A DNA stretch of 38,262 bases from Bacteroidales bacterium (GCA_012517575.1 JAAYUQ010000054.1:1-38262), one strand, 5' to 3'; positions 25,316 to 34,535 are shown, counted from the stretch's first letter. Notes: generated from the letters alone by a model not told the origin. Made by a program: numbers and translations.

Positions 25316-27157
25316 TTATTCTACGGTAACTGATTTTGCCAAATTTCGCGGCTGATCAACGTCACATCCCTTTACCACAGCGATATGATAGGCCAAAAGT
25401 TGCAACGGAATCACAGCCAACAGTGGAACCAAACATTCTTCGGTTTCGGGAATAGAAATGATGTAATCTGAAAGATTTTTAACAATCACATCGCCTTCCG
25501 TAACAATTGAAATAATTCTCCCTTTTCGTGCTTTTATTTCCTGAATATTGCTGACCACTTTTTCGTATTTTCCTGCACTTGGGGCTATCACCACAACGGG
25601 CATTTCCTGACTGATCAGAGCAATGGGGCCGTGTTTCATTTCGGCTGCCGGCAATCCTTCGGCATGAATGTAGGAAATTTCCTTTAATTTTAAAGCTCCT
25701 TCCAATGCTACTGGGTAATTATATCCTCTTCCGAGATAAATAAAATTTTGTGCATAGGTAAATGTTTTGGAAAATTCGGCTATGACATCATTTTGCTTTA
25801 AAATCTGACTGATTTTTTCTGGAATTTTTGCCAGTTCTCCAACAATTTTAAGATATTGTTCTTTTTCAAGTGTCCCTTTTTCTTTTCCGATAAGCAAAGC
25901 CAGCATAATTAAAACCGTTACCTGAGCCGTAAAAGCTTTGGTTGAAGCAACTCCAATTTCAGGACCCACGTGCGTGTAACAACCCGAATCGGTATTGCGT
26001 GCAATGGAAGAACCTACTACATTGCAGATTCCAAATATAAATGCACCTTGCGATTTGGCCAGTTGTACGGCAGCCAGCGTATCGGCAGTTTCGCCCGACT
26101 GAGAAATGGCAATGACCAAATCATCTTTGTTAATAACAGGTTTGCGATATCTGAATTCAGAAGAATATTCTACTTCTACCGGAATTCTGGCAAATTCTTC
26201 AATGGCGTACATTCCGATTAATCCGGCATGCCAGGAAGTTCCACAGGCAGTTATAATAATACGTTTTGCATTCAGAAATTTGTCTTTATGGTCAATAAAT
26301 CCTGAAAGACTGATGTTGTTTTCTTCCAAGTTGATACGTCCTCTCATGCTGTCGCTAAGAGTTTGGGGCTGCTCGAAAATTTCTTTCAACATAAAATGTG
26401 GATAACCACCTTTTTCGAGTTGACTTAGTGTCATTTCGAGTTCTTTGATTTCAGGCGTTTTTTCTACGTTTCCAATGGTTTTTATTTTCAATTCATTCCC
26501 ACGTTGCAGAACAACAATTTCCTCTTCTCCCACATACACCACTTTATGTGTAAATTCTATGATGGGAGTGGCATCGGAAGCCAGGAAATATTCGTTATCA
26601 CCAACTCCAATAACCAGCGGACTGCCTTTTCGGGCTGCAACGATTATATCGGGATGTCCTTTTTCGATAACCGCAATGGCATATGCTCCTACAATTTGAT
26701 TCAGAGCCAACTGCACTGCCGTTGGCAAATCGACATGATTTTTCCGTTTCACGTATTCTATTAGTTGGACGAGTACTTCCGTGTCCGTTTCGCTCGAAAA
26801 AGTATATCCATGTTCGATAAGTCCCTGTTTCAATACGGCATAATTTTCGATAATCCCGTTATGAACTATGGCCAATTCTTCAGACTGTGAACAATGAGGA
26901 TGCGCATTCACATTGTTGGGCTCGCCATGAGTTGCCCATCTCGTATGAGCTATGCCAATAGTGCCAATAATGTCTTTATCTTCAACAGAATGAATTAAGT
27001 CGGAGACTTTTCCTCTTGTTTTATAAACGTTTAATTTATTGTCGTTCAGCAAAGCAATGCCGGCGCTGTCGTATCCACGATATTCGAGACGCTGCAAACC
27101 TTTTATTAAGATAGGATAAGCTTCGCGATAACCAATATAACCAACAATACCACACAT
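25316..27157 (-). CDS. glmS: Glutamine-fructose-6-phosphate aminotransferase (isomerizing)
   Basis: A 613-residue enzyme that makes glucosamine 6-phosphate from fructose 6-phosphate and glutamine, feeding peptidoglycan and lipid A. It has an N-terminal class II amidotransferase domain with Cys2 ('MCGIVGYIG'), 'RGYDSAG' and 'HTRWATHG', then two SIS sugar-isomerase domains ('SQSGETADT', 'GRGYNYPVALEGALKLKE'), and the conserved end 'DQPRNLAKSVTVE'. It is complete and of normal length. It lies 36 bases after dapL and 55 bases before purF, forming a likely operon. Confidence 0.96.
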   Translation of the reverse strand: MCGIVGYIGYREAYPILIKGLQRLEYRGYDSAGIALLNDNKLNVYKTRGKVSDLIHSVEDKDIIGTIGIAHTRWATHGEPNNVNAHPHCSQSEELAIVHNGIIENYAVLKQGLIEHGYTFSSETDTEVLVQLIEYVKRKNHVDLPTAVQLALNQIVGAYAIAVIEKGHPDIIVAARKGSPLVIGVGDNEYFLASDATPIIEFTHKVVYVGEEEIVVLQRGNELKIKTIGNVEKTPEIKELEMTLSQLEKGGYPHFMLKEIFEQPQTLSDSMRGRINLEENNISLSGFIDHKDKFLNAKRIIITACGTSWHAGLIGMYAIEEFARIPVEVEYSSEFRYRKPVINKDDLVIAISQSGETADTLAAVQLAKSQGAFIFGICNVVGSSIARNTDSGCYTHVGPEIGVASTKAFTAQVTVLIMLALLIGKEKGTLEKEQYLKIVGELAKIPEKISQILKQNDVIAEFSKTFTYAQNFIYLGRGYNYPVALEGALKLKEISYIHAEGLPAAEMKHGPIALISQEMPVVVIAPSAGKYEKVVSNIQEIKARKGRIISIVTEGDVIVKNLSDYIISIPETEECLVPLLAVIPLQLLAYHIAVVKGCDVDQPRNLAKSVTVE

Positions 27158-27193
27158 AAAGTTTAGGATTTTAAGATTTTCTATTGATATTTT

Positions 27194-28420
27194 TTAGTAA
27201 TTAGATTTGATCCTTTTCATTGCTTCTTCTGTATCTTCATAACTGCAAAAGCCTGAAAAGCGCATGTAACCATCGCCAGATTTACCGAAAATGATGCCGG
27301 GCATACCAATAATGTTGTAATTGTATAAAAGTTCATGAAAAAATTTCCATGAAGGCTGGTTACGAGGCGTTTTAAACCAAACGTAAGGAGAATTGACCCC
27401 TCCAAAAACTTCCCATCCCAGCTCGGAAAGTTCCTCGCGTATGAATTTTGCATTTTCAAGATAATATCCAATCAGTTCTTGAATTTCAATTCTTCCCTTA
27501 CGACTGTATAAAGCTTCGGCGGCACGTTGTACTACGTAAGATACACCGTTGCTGTAATTCAAATTTCTACGATACCAAAGTTTCAACAAGGGAATTTCTT
27601 CTCCCGTTCGGGTATAAACCATTAATTCTTTTGGGAAAACCGTGTAGCCACACCGAAGTCCTGTAAAACCGGCTGTTTTTGAATAACTTCTGATTTCCAA
27701 CGCAACCTTTTTTGCACCCTTGATTTCGTAAATGCTGTGGGGAATGTCCGGTTCGTTAATATAGGCATGATAAGCGCCGTCATAAATAATAATACTTTGA
27801 TTCTCCAAAGCATAATCAACCCATTTTTTCAATTCGGTTTTGTTGATAACGGTACCGGTGGGATTATTTGGATTGCATAAATAAATGATATCAACGCGTT
27901 CGTCAGGGAGCTCGGGTACAAAATTATTTTCTTTCGAACAATGCAGGTAAACAATATTGCTCCATTTTTCTTCATCATTAATTTCACCACCTCTTCCACT
28001 CATAATGGCAGCATTTTCGTAAACCGGATAAACCGGTTCGGCAATAGCAATAATGTTGTCTCGGCCCAGAATATGACCTATGTTTCCAATATCGGGTTTT
28101 GCTCCATGATTGACAAAAATACTTTCTTTGTCGAGAATAATACCTGAAGAACGATAAGTTTTGAGAATTTTATCAATCAGGAAGTCATATCCTTGCAGTG
28201 GGCCATAACCTTTGAAAGTCTCCGGATGTAGCATTTCTTCTGCTGCTTTGTGAATAGCAGATACAGCTTCTTCTGGTAGAGGGCGCGTTACATCTCCAAT
28301 GCCCAAACGAATCAGTTTGGTAGTTGGATGCAAAACCTTGAAGGCATTTACCCGCTTTTCTATTTCGTCCGAAAAACGAGATTCCGGAATTTTTAGGTAA
28401 TTTTCATTTGCTAATGCCAT
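27194..28420 (-). CDS. dapL: LL-diaminopimelate aminotransferase
   Basis: A 408-residue PLP enzyme (fold type I) that converts tetrahydrodipicolinate directly to LL-diaminopimelate, for lysine and peptidoglycan. The PLP Lys is in 'SYSKTAGFTG' at about residue 245. 'NPNNPTGT' and the family start 'NENYLKIPESRFSDEIEKRV' are both present. The full length fits DapL rather than general aspartate aminotransferases. It heads the dapL-glmS-purF unit, so cell-wall precursor genes are grouped together. Confidence 0.93.
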   Translation of the reverse strand: MALANENYLKIPESRFSDEIEKRVNAFKVLHPTTKLIRLGIGDVTRPLPEEAVSAIHKAAEEMLHPETFKGYGPLQGYDFLIDKILKTYRSSGIILDKESIFVNHGAKPDIGNIGHILGRDNIIAIAEPVYPVYENAAIMSGRGGEINDEEKWSNIVYLHCSKENNFVPELPDERVDIIYLCNPNNPTGTVINKTELKKWVDYALENQSIIIYDGAYHAYINEPDIPHSIYEIKGAKKVALEIRSYSKTAGFTGLRCGYTVFPKELMVYTRTGEEIPLLKLWYRRNLNYSNGVSYVVQRAAEALYSRKGRIEIQELIGYYLENAKFIREELSELGWEVFGGVNSPYVWFKTPRNQPSWKFFHELLYNYNIIGMPGIIFGKSGDGYMRFSGFCSYEDTEEAMKRIKSNY

Positions 28421-28458
28421 TCAGGAAATGATTAAATAGGAATTTGTCATATAAAGTA

Positions 28459-28466
28459 CAAAATTA
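28459..28466 (-). promoter_or_regulatory. Possible -7 box of dapL
   Basis: On the minus strand this reads TAATTTTG, 39 bases before the dapL ATG. No TTTG is found at the usual distance upstream. Confidence 0.35.
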
Positions 28467-28765
28467 CAGTTTTTTCGTTGATTATTTTAGCTTGAAATAA
28501 AAAATTCCACAATTTATTTCAAATTTCAGACATTCTCTTTTCAATTATCTATGAAAAGCCGATTTATTACCAATTGTTGTTACAATATCAATTTATTTGC
28601 TTTCATTATGGTCAATATTTTTCTAATATGTCTAAATTTTTTATCTACTTTTTTAAACTAAAAAAATGTCTGAATTTCACTTTTATTTAAAAAAATTATT
28701 TTATAATTTCATCAAAATAAAAATGTGTCAATTAAAGAAATTTTTCCATAAATAAATCTAAAAAA
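28467..28765. other. Very AT-rich divergent intergenic region
   Basis: No coding potential. It separates dapL from the hydrogenase operon and consists largely of A/T runs. It could hold binding sites for regulators of either operon, but I see no clear operator. In particular I see no obvious Rex-type palindrome. Confidence 0.4.
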
Positions 28766-28796
28766 TTGACAATAATCATTTAATTTTATATTTTTG
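28766..28796 (+). promoter_or_regulatory. Promoter of the hydrogenase operon
   Basis: TTG (28766-28768), 20 bases, then TATTTTTG (28789-28796). The transcript would start near 28803, giving a leader of about 117 bases that contains a perfect hairpin. Confidence 0.6.
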
Positions 28797-28817
28797 TTTA
28801 AAGATATGGCAGTAGTT

Positions 28818-28855
28818 GAAAATTTAAAATCGGTTGGTCGAAATTTTAAATTTTC
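28818..28855 (+). promoter_or_regulatory. Perfect 13-bp hairpin in the hydrogenase operon leader
   Basis: Arms 28818-28830 and 28843-28855 are exact reverse complements around a 12-base loop (cggttggtcgaa) that is GC-richer than its surroundings. It sits between the predicted transcript start and the first ATG. It has no T-run, so it is not a normal terminator. It could be a protein-binding palindrome, an RNA stability element or a leader control element. Confidence 0.5.
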
Positions 28856-28919
28856 CATCAGATTTTCAATGATTTATATCATAAATTTTAGGATAAATAA
28901 CTTTTAAAATGAAGGCATT

Positions 28920-29465
28920 ATGAATTTTCAAACTTCTACAGTTATTTCTGAAGAAATTATTGATGAAATTATCGGCAAATATCAAAATAAACCAGGATTT
29001 TTGCTTTCTGTGTTAGAAGAAATTCAGGAAAAAAATCCTTTGAAGTATTTACCTGCCGAAACTCTTCAGACTGTTGCCGCAAAACTGAATGTGCCCTATT
29101 CGCAGATTTATGGCGTTGTTACTTTTTATTCTTTTTTCAATCTTCGCCCGCAGGGAAAACATACTATTGTAGTATGCAGAGGAACAGCCTGCCATACCAA
29201 AGGTTCGAAGCAACTGCTTAACGAAATCGGACATTCTTTTGGCATGAATCACCAGGATGATAATTCTGAAGCTTCTTTTACAACTGCCGACAATCAGTTT
29301 ACAGTTCGCACTGTAGCCTGTTTTGGGCAGTGTGCTCAGTCACCGGTTGTGGAAGTGGATGGAAAAATCTACAGTTACTTAAATTCACAAAAGTTGCTGA
29401 AAATTCTTGAAAATGTCAAAAAGAACGGATTTCAGAAAAATTCATCGATAGTAAAATCTCGTTAA
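28920..29465 (+). CDS. hydC: NuoE-like [2Fe-2S] subunit of the NAD-linked [FeFe] hydrogenase
   Basis: A 181-residue thioredoxin-fold ferredoxin of the complex I 24-kDa (NuoE) family. The cluster ligands are Cys86, Cys91, Cys134 and Cys138 ('CRGTAC' and 'CFGQC'). In HydABC hydrogenases this subunit (HydC/HndA) passes electrons near the FMN site of HydB. It is the first gene of the operon, 18 bases before the HydB-like gene. The order NuoE-like, NuoF-like, hydrogenase is that of NAD(P)-linked bifurcating hydrogenases. Confidence 0.92.
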   Translation: MNFQTSTVISEEIIDEIIGKYQNKPGFLLSVLEEIQEKNPLKYLPAETLQTVAAKLNVPYSQIYGVVTFYSFFNLRPQGKHTIVVCRGTACHTKGSKQLLNEIGHSFGMNHQDDNSEASFTTADNQFTVRTVACFGQCAQSPVVEVDGKIYSYLNSQKLLKILENVKKNGFQKNSSIVKSR

Positions 29466-29483
29466 CCTTAAAATTTTTATGTT

Positions 29484-32400
29484 ATGACTCTGGCAGAACT
29501 TGAATCTTTAAGAATTCAAAATATTGAACGGATATTGCCTTCAGTTCCCATGTTTTTGGTAGGGATGAGTACTTGTGGAATAGGAAATGGAGCAGAATCG
29601 GTGTATCGAAGTTTGGAAAATGAAATCGCATTTCGTCATCTCAACTTCAAATTAAAACAAACCGGTTGTTTTGGCTTTTGTGCCGAAGAACCTATCGTTA
29701 TGATGTATCAACCTCAAAAACCTTTGGTAGTTTACAGTCGTGTAAACGAAAAGGATGTTCCTGCCATCATTGATGGGATGCTTAAATCCAAAATATGTCA
29801 CAAAAAAGTACTTTGTCGAATCGATTTTTGGGATCATTTGACTTCAAAAATTGAATATGGTCAAGATTATAAAGATATTCCGCATTGGGACGAAATTTCC
29901 TTTTTTAAAGGTCAGAAAAAAATAGTATTGCGTGATGCAGGTTTCATCGATCCTGAATCCATTCTTGATTATATTGCAGTGGGTGGGTACAAAGCTCTTT
30001 CAAAAGTATTGACCGGTATGCAACCTGACGAACTGATTGATGAAGTTACAAAATCCAAACTCAGGGGTAGAGGAGGTGCTGGATTTCCTACCGGTACCAA
30101 ATGGTCAATCATGAAGCGTTCAAAAGCTGATGTAAAATATATTATTTGTAATGCGGATGAAGGTGACCCGGGAGCATATATGAACAGAAACGAGATTGAA
30201 AGTGATCCGCACATGTTGATAGAAGGGATGATTATCGGTGCTTATGCTATGGAAGCAAATCAGGGCGTTATTTATATCAGAGCCGAATATCCGCTGGCAG
30301 TTAAAAGATTTCAATTGGCCATGCAACAAGCAAGAGAATATGGACTGTTGGGGAATAATATTTTAAATTCAGGTTTTAATTTCGATATTCAATTGGTTGA
30401 AGGAGCCGGAGCATTTGTTTGTGGAGAAGAAACCGCATTAATTGCTTCCATCGAAGGAAAAGCCGGACGTCCCATGCCTCGCCCTCCTTATCCTGCCGAA
30501 AAAGGATTGTATGGCAAACCAACCAATATCAATAACGTAGAAACATGGTGCAATATTCCGGTGATTATAGAAAAAGGAAGCAATTGGTTTACTCAAACGG
30601 GCACGGAAAAAAGCGCCGGAACCAAAGTGTTTTCGCTGGTAGGAAAAGTTAAAAATACCGGTTTGGTAGAACTTCCGTTGGGTTCAACACTTGAAAAATT
30701 TATTTTTGAGATAGGAGAAGGAACAGGTACAAACAAACGTATAAAGGCCGTTCAAACCGGAGGCCCTTCAGGAGGCTGTATTCCGCTGGAATATTTCAGT
30801 ACGCCCGTCGATTATGAATCTTTATCGAGTTTGGGTGCTATCATGGGTTCCGGTGGAATGGTGGTTATGGATCAGGATAATTGCATGGTGGATGTGGCAA
30901 AATATTTTTTAGAATTTAGCGCCAACGAATCTTGTGGTAAATGTACGCCTTGTCGCGAAGGACTTTCACAGGCGCTGGCTATTATGAATAAAATATCCAA
31001 AGGAGAGGGAAACTTTGAAGATATAAATACACTGGAATTATTGACACAAACAATCAGGGATACAGCCATTTGTGGCTTGGGACAAACGGCGCCAAATCCA
31101 ATTCTTACTACTTTGCGTTATTTTAAAAATGAGTATGAAGAACATATTCAAGAAAAACGATGTCATGCTGGAACTTGTGAATCGTTATTTTTGGCATTGT
31201 GTGAAAACAGTTGTCCGTTACACATGAATATTCCTGGTTATATTGAATTGATTAAGGAAGATCGCATTGAAGAAGCTTTTGAACTTACTTTGCGCGATAA
31301 TCCGATACCCGGCACCATTGGTAGAATTTGCCATTTTCACTGTCAGATGCGTTGTCGTAGAGAAATGGTAGATGGCCCGGTTGCTCAGGGTGAAATTCAT
31401 CGTTATTTAGCCGATACCATGTATCAGTTGGGGAAGGAAAATGAAATTTATAACCGCCTGATTGCCGAAAAACTTCCTTCTTCAGGTAAAAAAATTGCCA
31501 TTGTAGGCGCCGGTCCGGCCGGAATTACGGCTGCATTTTATCTGGTGAGACTGGGACATGATGTTACCGTTTTTGATGCAATGCCCGAAGCAGGAGGTGT
31601 TTTACGTTACGGAATTCCGCAATATCGTCTTCCTAAATCGGTACTAAAAAAAGAACTGAAACTGATAAAGAAATTAGGTGTTAAATTCGTATTTAATACC
31701 CGCATTGGAAAGGACATTTTTTTGCATGATTTGAAAAATGAATTCAATGCGGTTTATCTTGCTTTTGGTGCTTGGAAAGACATAGATTTAAATATTCCCG
31801 GAGAAAAATACAGAGGTGTTTTTGCCGGAACCGATATATTGAAAAATCTTTCGTTGGACAAGATGCCAAAAATTGGACAGAAAATTGTAATTATTGGTGG
31901 AGGCAATGTGGCCATTGATGCAGCCAGAAGTTTATGGAGGCTGGGAAAAGATGTAACGGTGGTTTACCGCAGAGAAAAAGTAGATATGCCGGCTAATAAG
32001 GATGAAATTGCTGAAGCGGAAGCCGAGCAGATTCATTTTAGGTTTTTGGCTGCTCCACATGAAATTGTTGCTGATAATTCAGGAAAAGTGAAAGCTCTGA
32101 AAATTGAAGTTATGACAACTGGACCGGTCGATTCTTCAGGCCGAAGGAAACCGATTGCAACCGGAAAGTTTGAAGAAATTCCTTGTGATACGGTTGTTCT
32201 GGCTGTTGGAGAACGTGTAGATTCTGCTCCGTTTGCATCAGAAGGATTAAAAGTTACCAAAGATGGAAGATTAGTTGTCCACCCTTTTACTTTTCAAACA
32301 TCTGTTTCAAATATTTTTGCCGGTGGAGATGCAGTTATGGGTCCGGCAACCGCTGCCGAAGCAATGGGAATGGCAAAAAGAGCAGCAGAAGCCATCGATT

Positions 32401-32621
32401 TCGAATTAATGAAAGAAAAGCGTTTCCATTTACTGTTCAGGAAATTTGAATATAGAAATGTCGTTCCTGCTGATATTAAGAAATCGCCAAAAAATATTTC
32501 CACAAAAATTCAGGTAAAAGAACGTGTTGGTAATTTTCATGAGGTTTCTATAGGCTACACCGGCGAACAAGCTCGAAACGAAGTAAACCGATGCTTGCGT
32601 TGCGACGTGAAAATCAATTAA
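29484..32621 (+). CDS. hydB: HydB/NuoF-like subunit fused to a GltD/NfnB-like FAD-NADPH oxidoreductase
   Basis: A 1045-residue fusion. Residues 1-110 are a thioredoxin-like [2Fe-2S] region ('CFGFC' 62-66). Residues 140-560 are a complete NuoF part: the FMN/NADH motif 'RGRGGAGFPTG' (194-204), 'ADEGDPGA', 'GAGAFVCGEETAL' (307-319), and the [4Fe-4S] site Cys484, Cys487, Cys490 and Cys530. 'CHAGTC' (560-565) marks where Thermotoga HydB continues into a two-cluster ferredoxin domain. Here a GltD-type module follows instead: an Fe-S N-domain (Cys573, 577, 616, 620, 624), FAD motif 'GAGPAG' (675-680), NADP motif 'GGGNVA' (805-810) with Arg829-Arg830 typical of NADPH binding, a 'GGDAV' FAD end motif (947-951), and a final 'CLRC'. 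No glutamate synthase large subunit is nearby. I infer a hydrogenase diaphorase with both NAD(H) and NADP(H) sites. Confidence 0.88.
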   Translation: MTLAELESLRIQNIERILPSVPMFLVGMSTCGIGNGAESVYRSLENEIAFRHLNFKLKQTGCFGFCAEEPIVMMYQPQKPLVVYSRVNEKDVPAIIDGMLKSKICHKKVLCRIDFWDHLTSKIEYGQDYKDIPHWDEISFFKGQKKIVLRDAGFIDPESILDYIAVGGYKALSKVLTGMQPDELIDEVTKSKLRGRGGAGFPTGTKWSIMKRSKADVKYIICNADEGDPGAYMNRNEIESDPHMLIEGMIIGAYAMEANQGVIYIRAEYPLAVKRFQLAMQQAREYGLLGNNILNSGFNFDIQLVEGAGAFVCGEETALIASIEGKAGRPMPRPPYPAEKGLYGKPTNINNVETWCNIPVIIEKGSNWFTQTGTEKSAGTKVFSLVGKVKNTGLVELPLGSTLEKFIFEIGEGTGTNKRIKAVQTGGPSGGCIPLEYFSTPVDYESLSSLGAIMGSGGMVVMDQDNCMVDVAKYFLEFSANESCGKCTPCREGLSQALAIMNKISKGEGNFEDINTLELLTQTIRDTAICGLGQTAPNPILTTLRYFKNEYEEHIQEKRCHAGTCESLFLALCENSCPLHMNIPGYIELIKEDRIEEAFELTLRDNPIPGTIGRICHFHCQMRCRREMVDGPVAQGEIHRYLADTMYQLGKENEIYNRLIAEKLPSSGKKIAIVGAGPAGITAAFYLVRLGHDVTVFDAMPEAGGVLRYGIPQYRLPKSVLKKELKLIKKLGVKFVFNTRIGKDIFLHDLKNEFNAVYLAFGAWKDIDLNIPGEKYRGVFAGTDILKNLSLDKMPKIGQKIVIIGGGNVAIDAARSLWRLGKDVTVVYRREKVDMPANKDEIAEAEAEQIHFRFLAAPHEIVADNSGKVKALKIEVMTTGPVDSSGRRKPIATGKFEEIPCDTVVLAVGERVDSAPFASEGLKVTKDGRLVVHPFTFQTSVSNIFAGGDAVMGPATAAEAMGMAKRAAEAIDFELMKEKRFHLLFRKFEYRNVVPADIKKSPKNISTKIQVKERVGNFHEVSIGYTGEQARNEVNRCLRCDVKIN

Positions 32622-32708
32622 CATATATGATTTTTTATATTTTTTGTTCGATTTCATAATTCAATTCAACTTATCAAATAACCTTACAGGGAAAAATTTT
32701 ATCAATTT

Positions 32709-34466
32709 ATGAAAATCATAATTAATCATCAGCCGGTTGATGTAAAAGAAGGAATCACTGTTATGGAAGCTTGCCGAACGGTCGGCATTGATATTCCTTC
32801 GCTTTGCTTCCTTAAAGATGTTTCCGAGAACGCTTCTTGTGGTGTTTGTGTGGTAGAAGTCAAGGGAGCACGAAGTTTATTGCGTTCGTGTATTACAAAA
32901 GTTACTGATGGCATGGAAATTCTTACGGCTTCGCCACGCGTGAGGGAAGCACGAAAAGTCAACGTTGAGTTGATTTTGGCTAATCATCCACAGGATTGTT
33001 TACAATGCGACCGAAATTTGAATTGCGAATTGCAAAGTTTAGCCTTTCAATTGGGAATTAAAGAGAGTCGTTTTGTGCGGACCAGAAAAAAATATTTTCC
33101 ACAAGATGAAACATCTCTTTCTTTGGTTCGTGATCCAGAAAAGTGTATTTTATGTGGTCGATGTGTTGCGGTGTGTAACGAAATGCAAACCGTGAATGCC
33201 ATTGATTTCTCAGGCAGAGGATTAAACACGAGAATTTCGACTTTCTTCGATAAAGGATTAGGTGCTACCTATTGTACAAATTGTGGCCAATGTTCGCTGG
33301 TTTGCCCAACGGGCGCCATCACTGAAAAAAGTTATGTTCAACAGGTATGGCAGGAAATTCATAATCCCGATAAAGTAGTTCTGATTCAAACTGCACCGGC
33401 TGTCAGGGTAGGGATAGGTGAAGCAATGGGCATGCCTTATGGAAGCTTGGTTACCGGACAAATGGTGGCCGGTTTGAGAAGATTGGGATTTTCTAAAATT
33501 TTCGATACCAATTTCGCTGCCGATCTCACCATTATGGAAGAAGCAAACGAATTAATGCAACGCATTCATCAAAATGGTGTTTTGCCTATGATTACATCCT
33601 GTTCGCCGGGATGGATTAAATTTGCCGAACACTTTTTCCCATCTTCGCTTTCTCATTTATCTACTTGTAAATCTCCTCAGCAAATGTTTGGCGCCATTGC
33701 CAAAACTTTTTATGCCGAACAGACCGGCATAGACCCACGAAAAATTGTTGTAGTATCAGTAATGCCTTGTACAGCAAAAAAATATGAAGCTCGTCGGCCG
33801 GAAATGGATGATGCATTCCATTATTGGAAAGAAAAATTACAACTTTCAGAAAATGAGCACTTTTTTGATGTCGATTATGCCCTTACCACCCGAGAACTGG
33901 CCAGAATGTTCAAAGAAAGCGGGATAGATTTCCAACATTTACCATCGGAAGATTTTGATCAGCCGCTGGGTGTTTCTACCGGAGCAGGAACTATTTTCGG
34001 AGTAACGGGTGGAGTAATGGAAGCTGCTTTAAGAACTGCTTATGAAACTATGACAGGCCGGCAACTGAAGGATGTGGAATTTTTGTCAGTCAGAGGAATG
34101 AAAGGTATTAAAGAAGCAGAAATTGATTTAAACGGAACAAAAATAAAAGTTGCTGTTGCCCACACCTTGAAAAATGCACGATTTTTGCTCGAACAGATTC
34201 AAAATGGAATTTCACCCTATACTTTCGTAGAGATTATGACGTGTCCGGGAGGATGTTTGGGAGGTGGTGGTCAGCCTATCCCGACTAATTTCGAGATTAG
34301 AGAAAAAAGGGCTGCATCCATTTATCGTGAAGATGAACACAAAAAAATAAGAAAATCTCATGAGAATCCCGAAATACAATATCTTTACGAACATTTTTTG
34401 GAAAAACCGTTGGGTGAAAAGTCTCATCATTTGTTGCATACCCATTATGTGGAAAGAGGATGTTAA
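32709..34466 (+). CDS. hydA: [FeFe] hydrogenase catalytic subunit (HydA/HndD type)
   Basis: A 585-residue [FeFe] hydrogenase. Accessory clusters: a [2Fe-2S] ferredoxin domain (Cys33, 44, 47, 61), a His-Cys3 [4Fe-4S] site (His93, Cys97, 100, 106), and two [4Fe-4S] clusters (Cys146, 149, 152, 156 region and Cys189, 192, 195, 199). The H-cluster domain has L1 'TSCSPGW' (296-302), L2 'MPCTAKKYE' (352-360) and L3 'EIMTCPGGCLGGGGQP' (508-523). L1 differs from the usual TSCCPxW by Ser299. A C-terminal small subunit-like tail is fused. It lies 87 bases after hydB. HydE, HydF and HydG maturases are not in the window. Cytoplasmic: no Tat signal. Confidence 0.94.
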   Translation: MKIIINHQPVDVKEGITVMEACRTVGIDIPSLCFLKDVSENASCGVCVVEVKGARSLLRSCITKVTDGMEILTASPRVREARKVNVELILANHPQDCLQCDRNLNCELQSLAFQLGIKESRFVRTRKKYFPQDETSLSLVRDPEKCILCGRCVAVCNEMQTVNAIDFSGRGLNTRISTFFDKGLGATYCTNCGQCSLVCPTGAITEKSYVQQVWQEIHNPDKVVLIQTAPAVRVGIGEAMGMPYGSLVTGQMVAGLRRLGFSKIFDTNFAADLTIMEEANELMQRIHQNGVLPMITSCSPGWIKFAEHFFPSSLSHLSTCKSPQQMFGAIAKTFYAEQTGIDPRKIVVVSVMPCTAKKYEARRPEMDDAFHYWKEKLQLSENEHFFDVDYALTTRELARMFKESGIDFQHLPSEDFDQPLGVSTGAGTIFGVTGGVMEAALRTAYETMTGRQLKDVEFLSVRGMKGIKEAEIDLNGTKIKVAVAHTLKNARFLLEQIQNGISPYTFVEIMTCPGGCLGGGGQPIPTNFEIREKRAASIYREDEHKKIRKSHENPEIQYLYEHFLEKPLGEKSHHLLHTHYVERGC

Positions 34467-34504
34467 GTTATAGATTTTTTCTATTTTCATATTAATATTT
34501 TCAG

Positions 34505-34535
34505 TTTGATTAATCATTTCAAACTTATAATTTTG
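34505..34535 (+). promoter_or_regulatory. Promoter of dps
   Basis: TTTG (34505-34508), 19 bases, then TAATTTTG (34528-34535), 33 bases before the ATG. A close match to the Bacteroidota consensus, so dps is transcribed separately from hydA. Confidence 0.65.

Noticed and set aside
29484-32621. Interpretation as glutamate synthase small subunit
   Set aside because: The GltD-like part is fused to NuoF in a hydrogenase operon and no glutamate synthase large subunit is present; the fold is shared by NfnB and other oxidoreductases.
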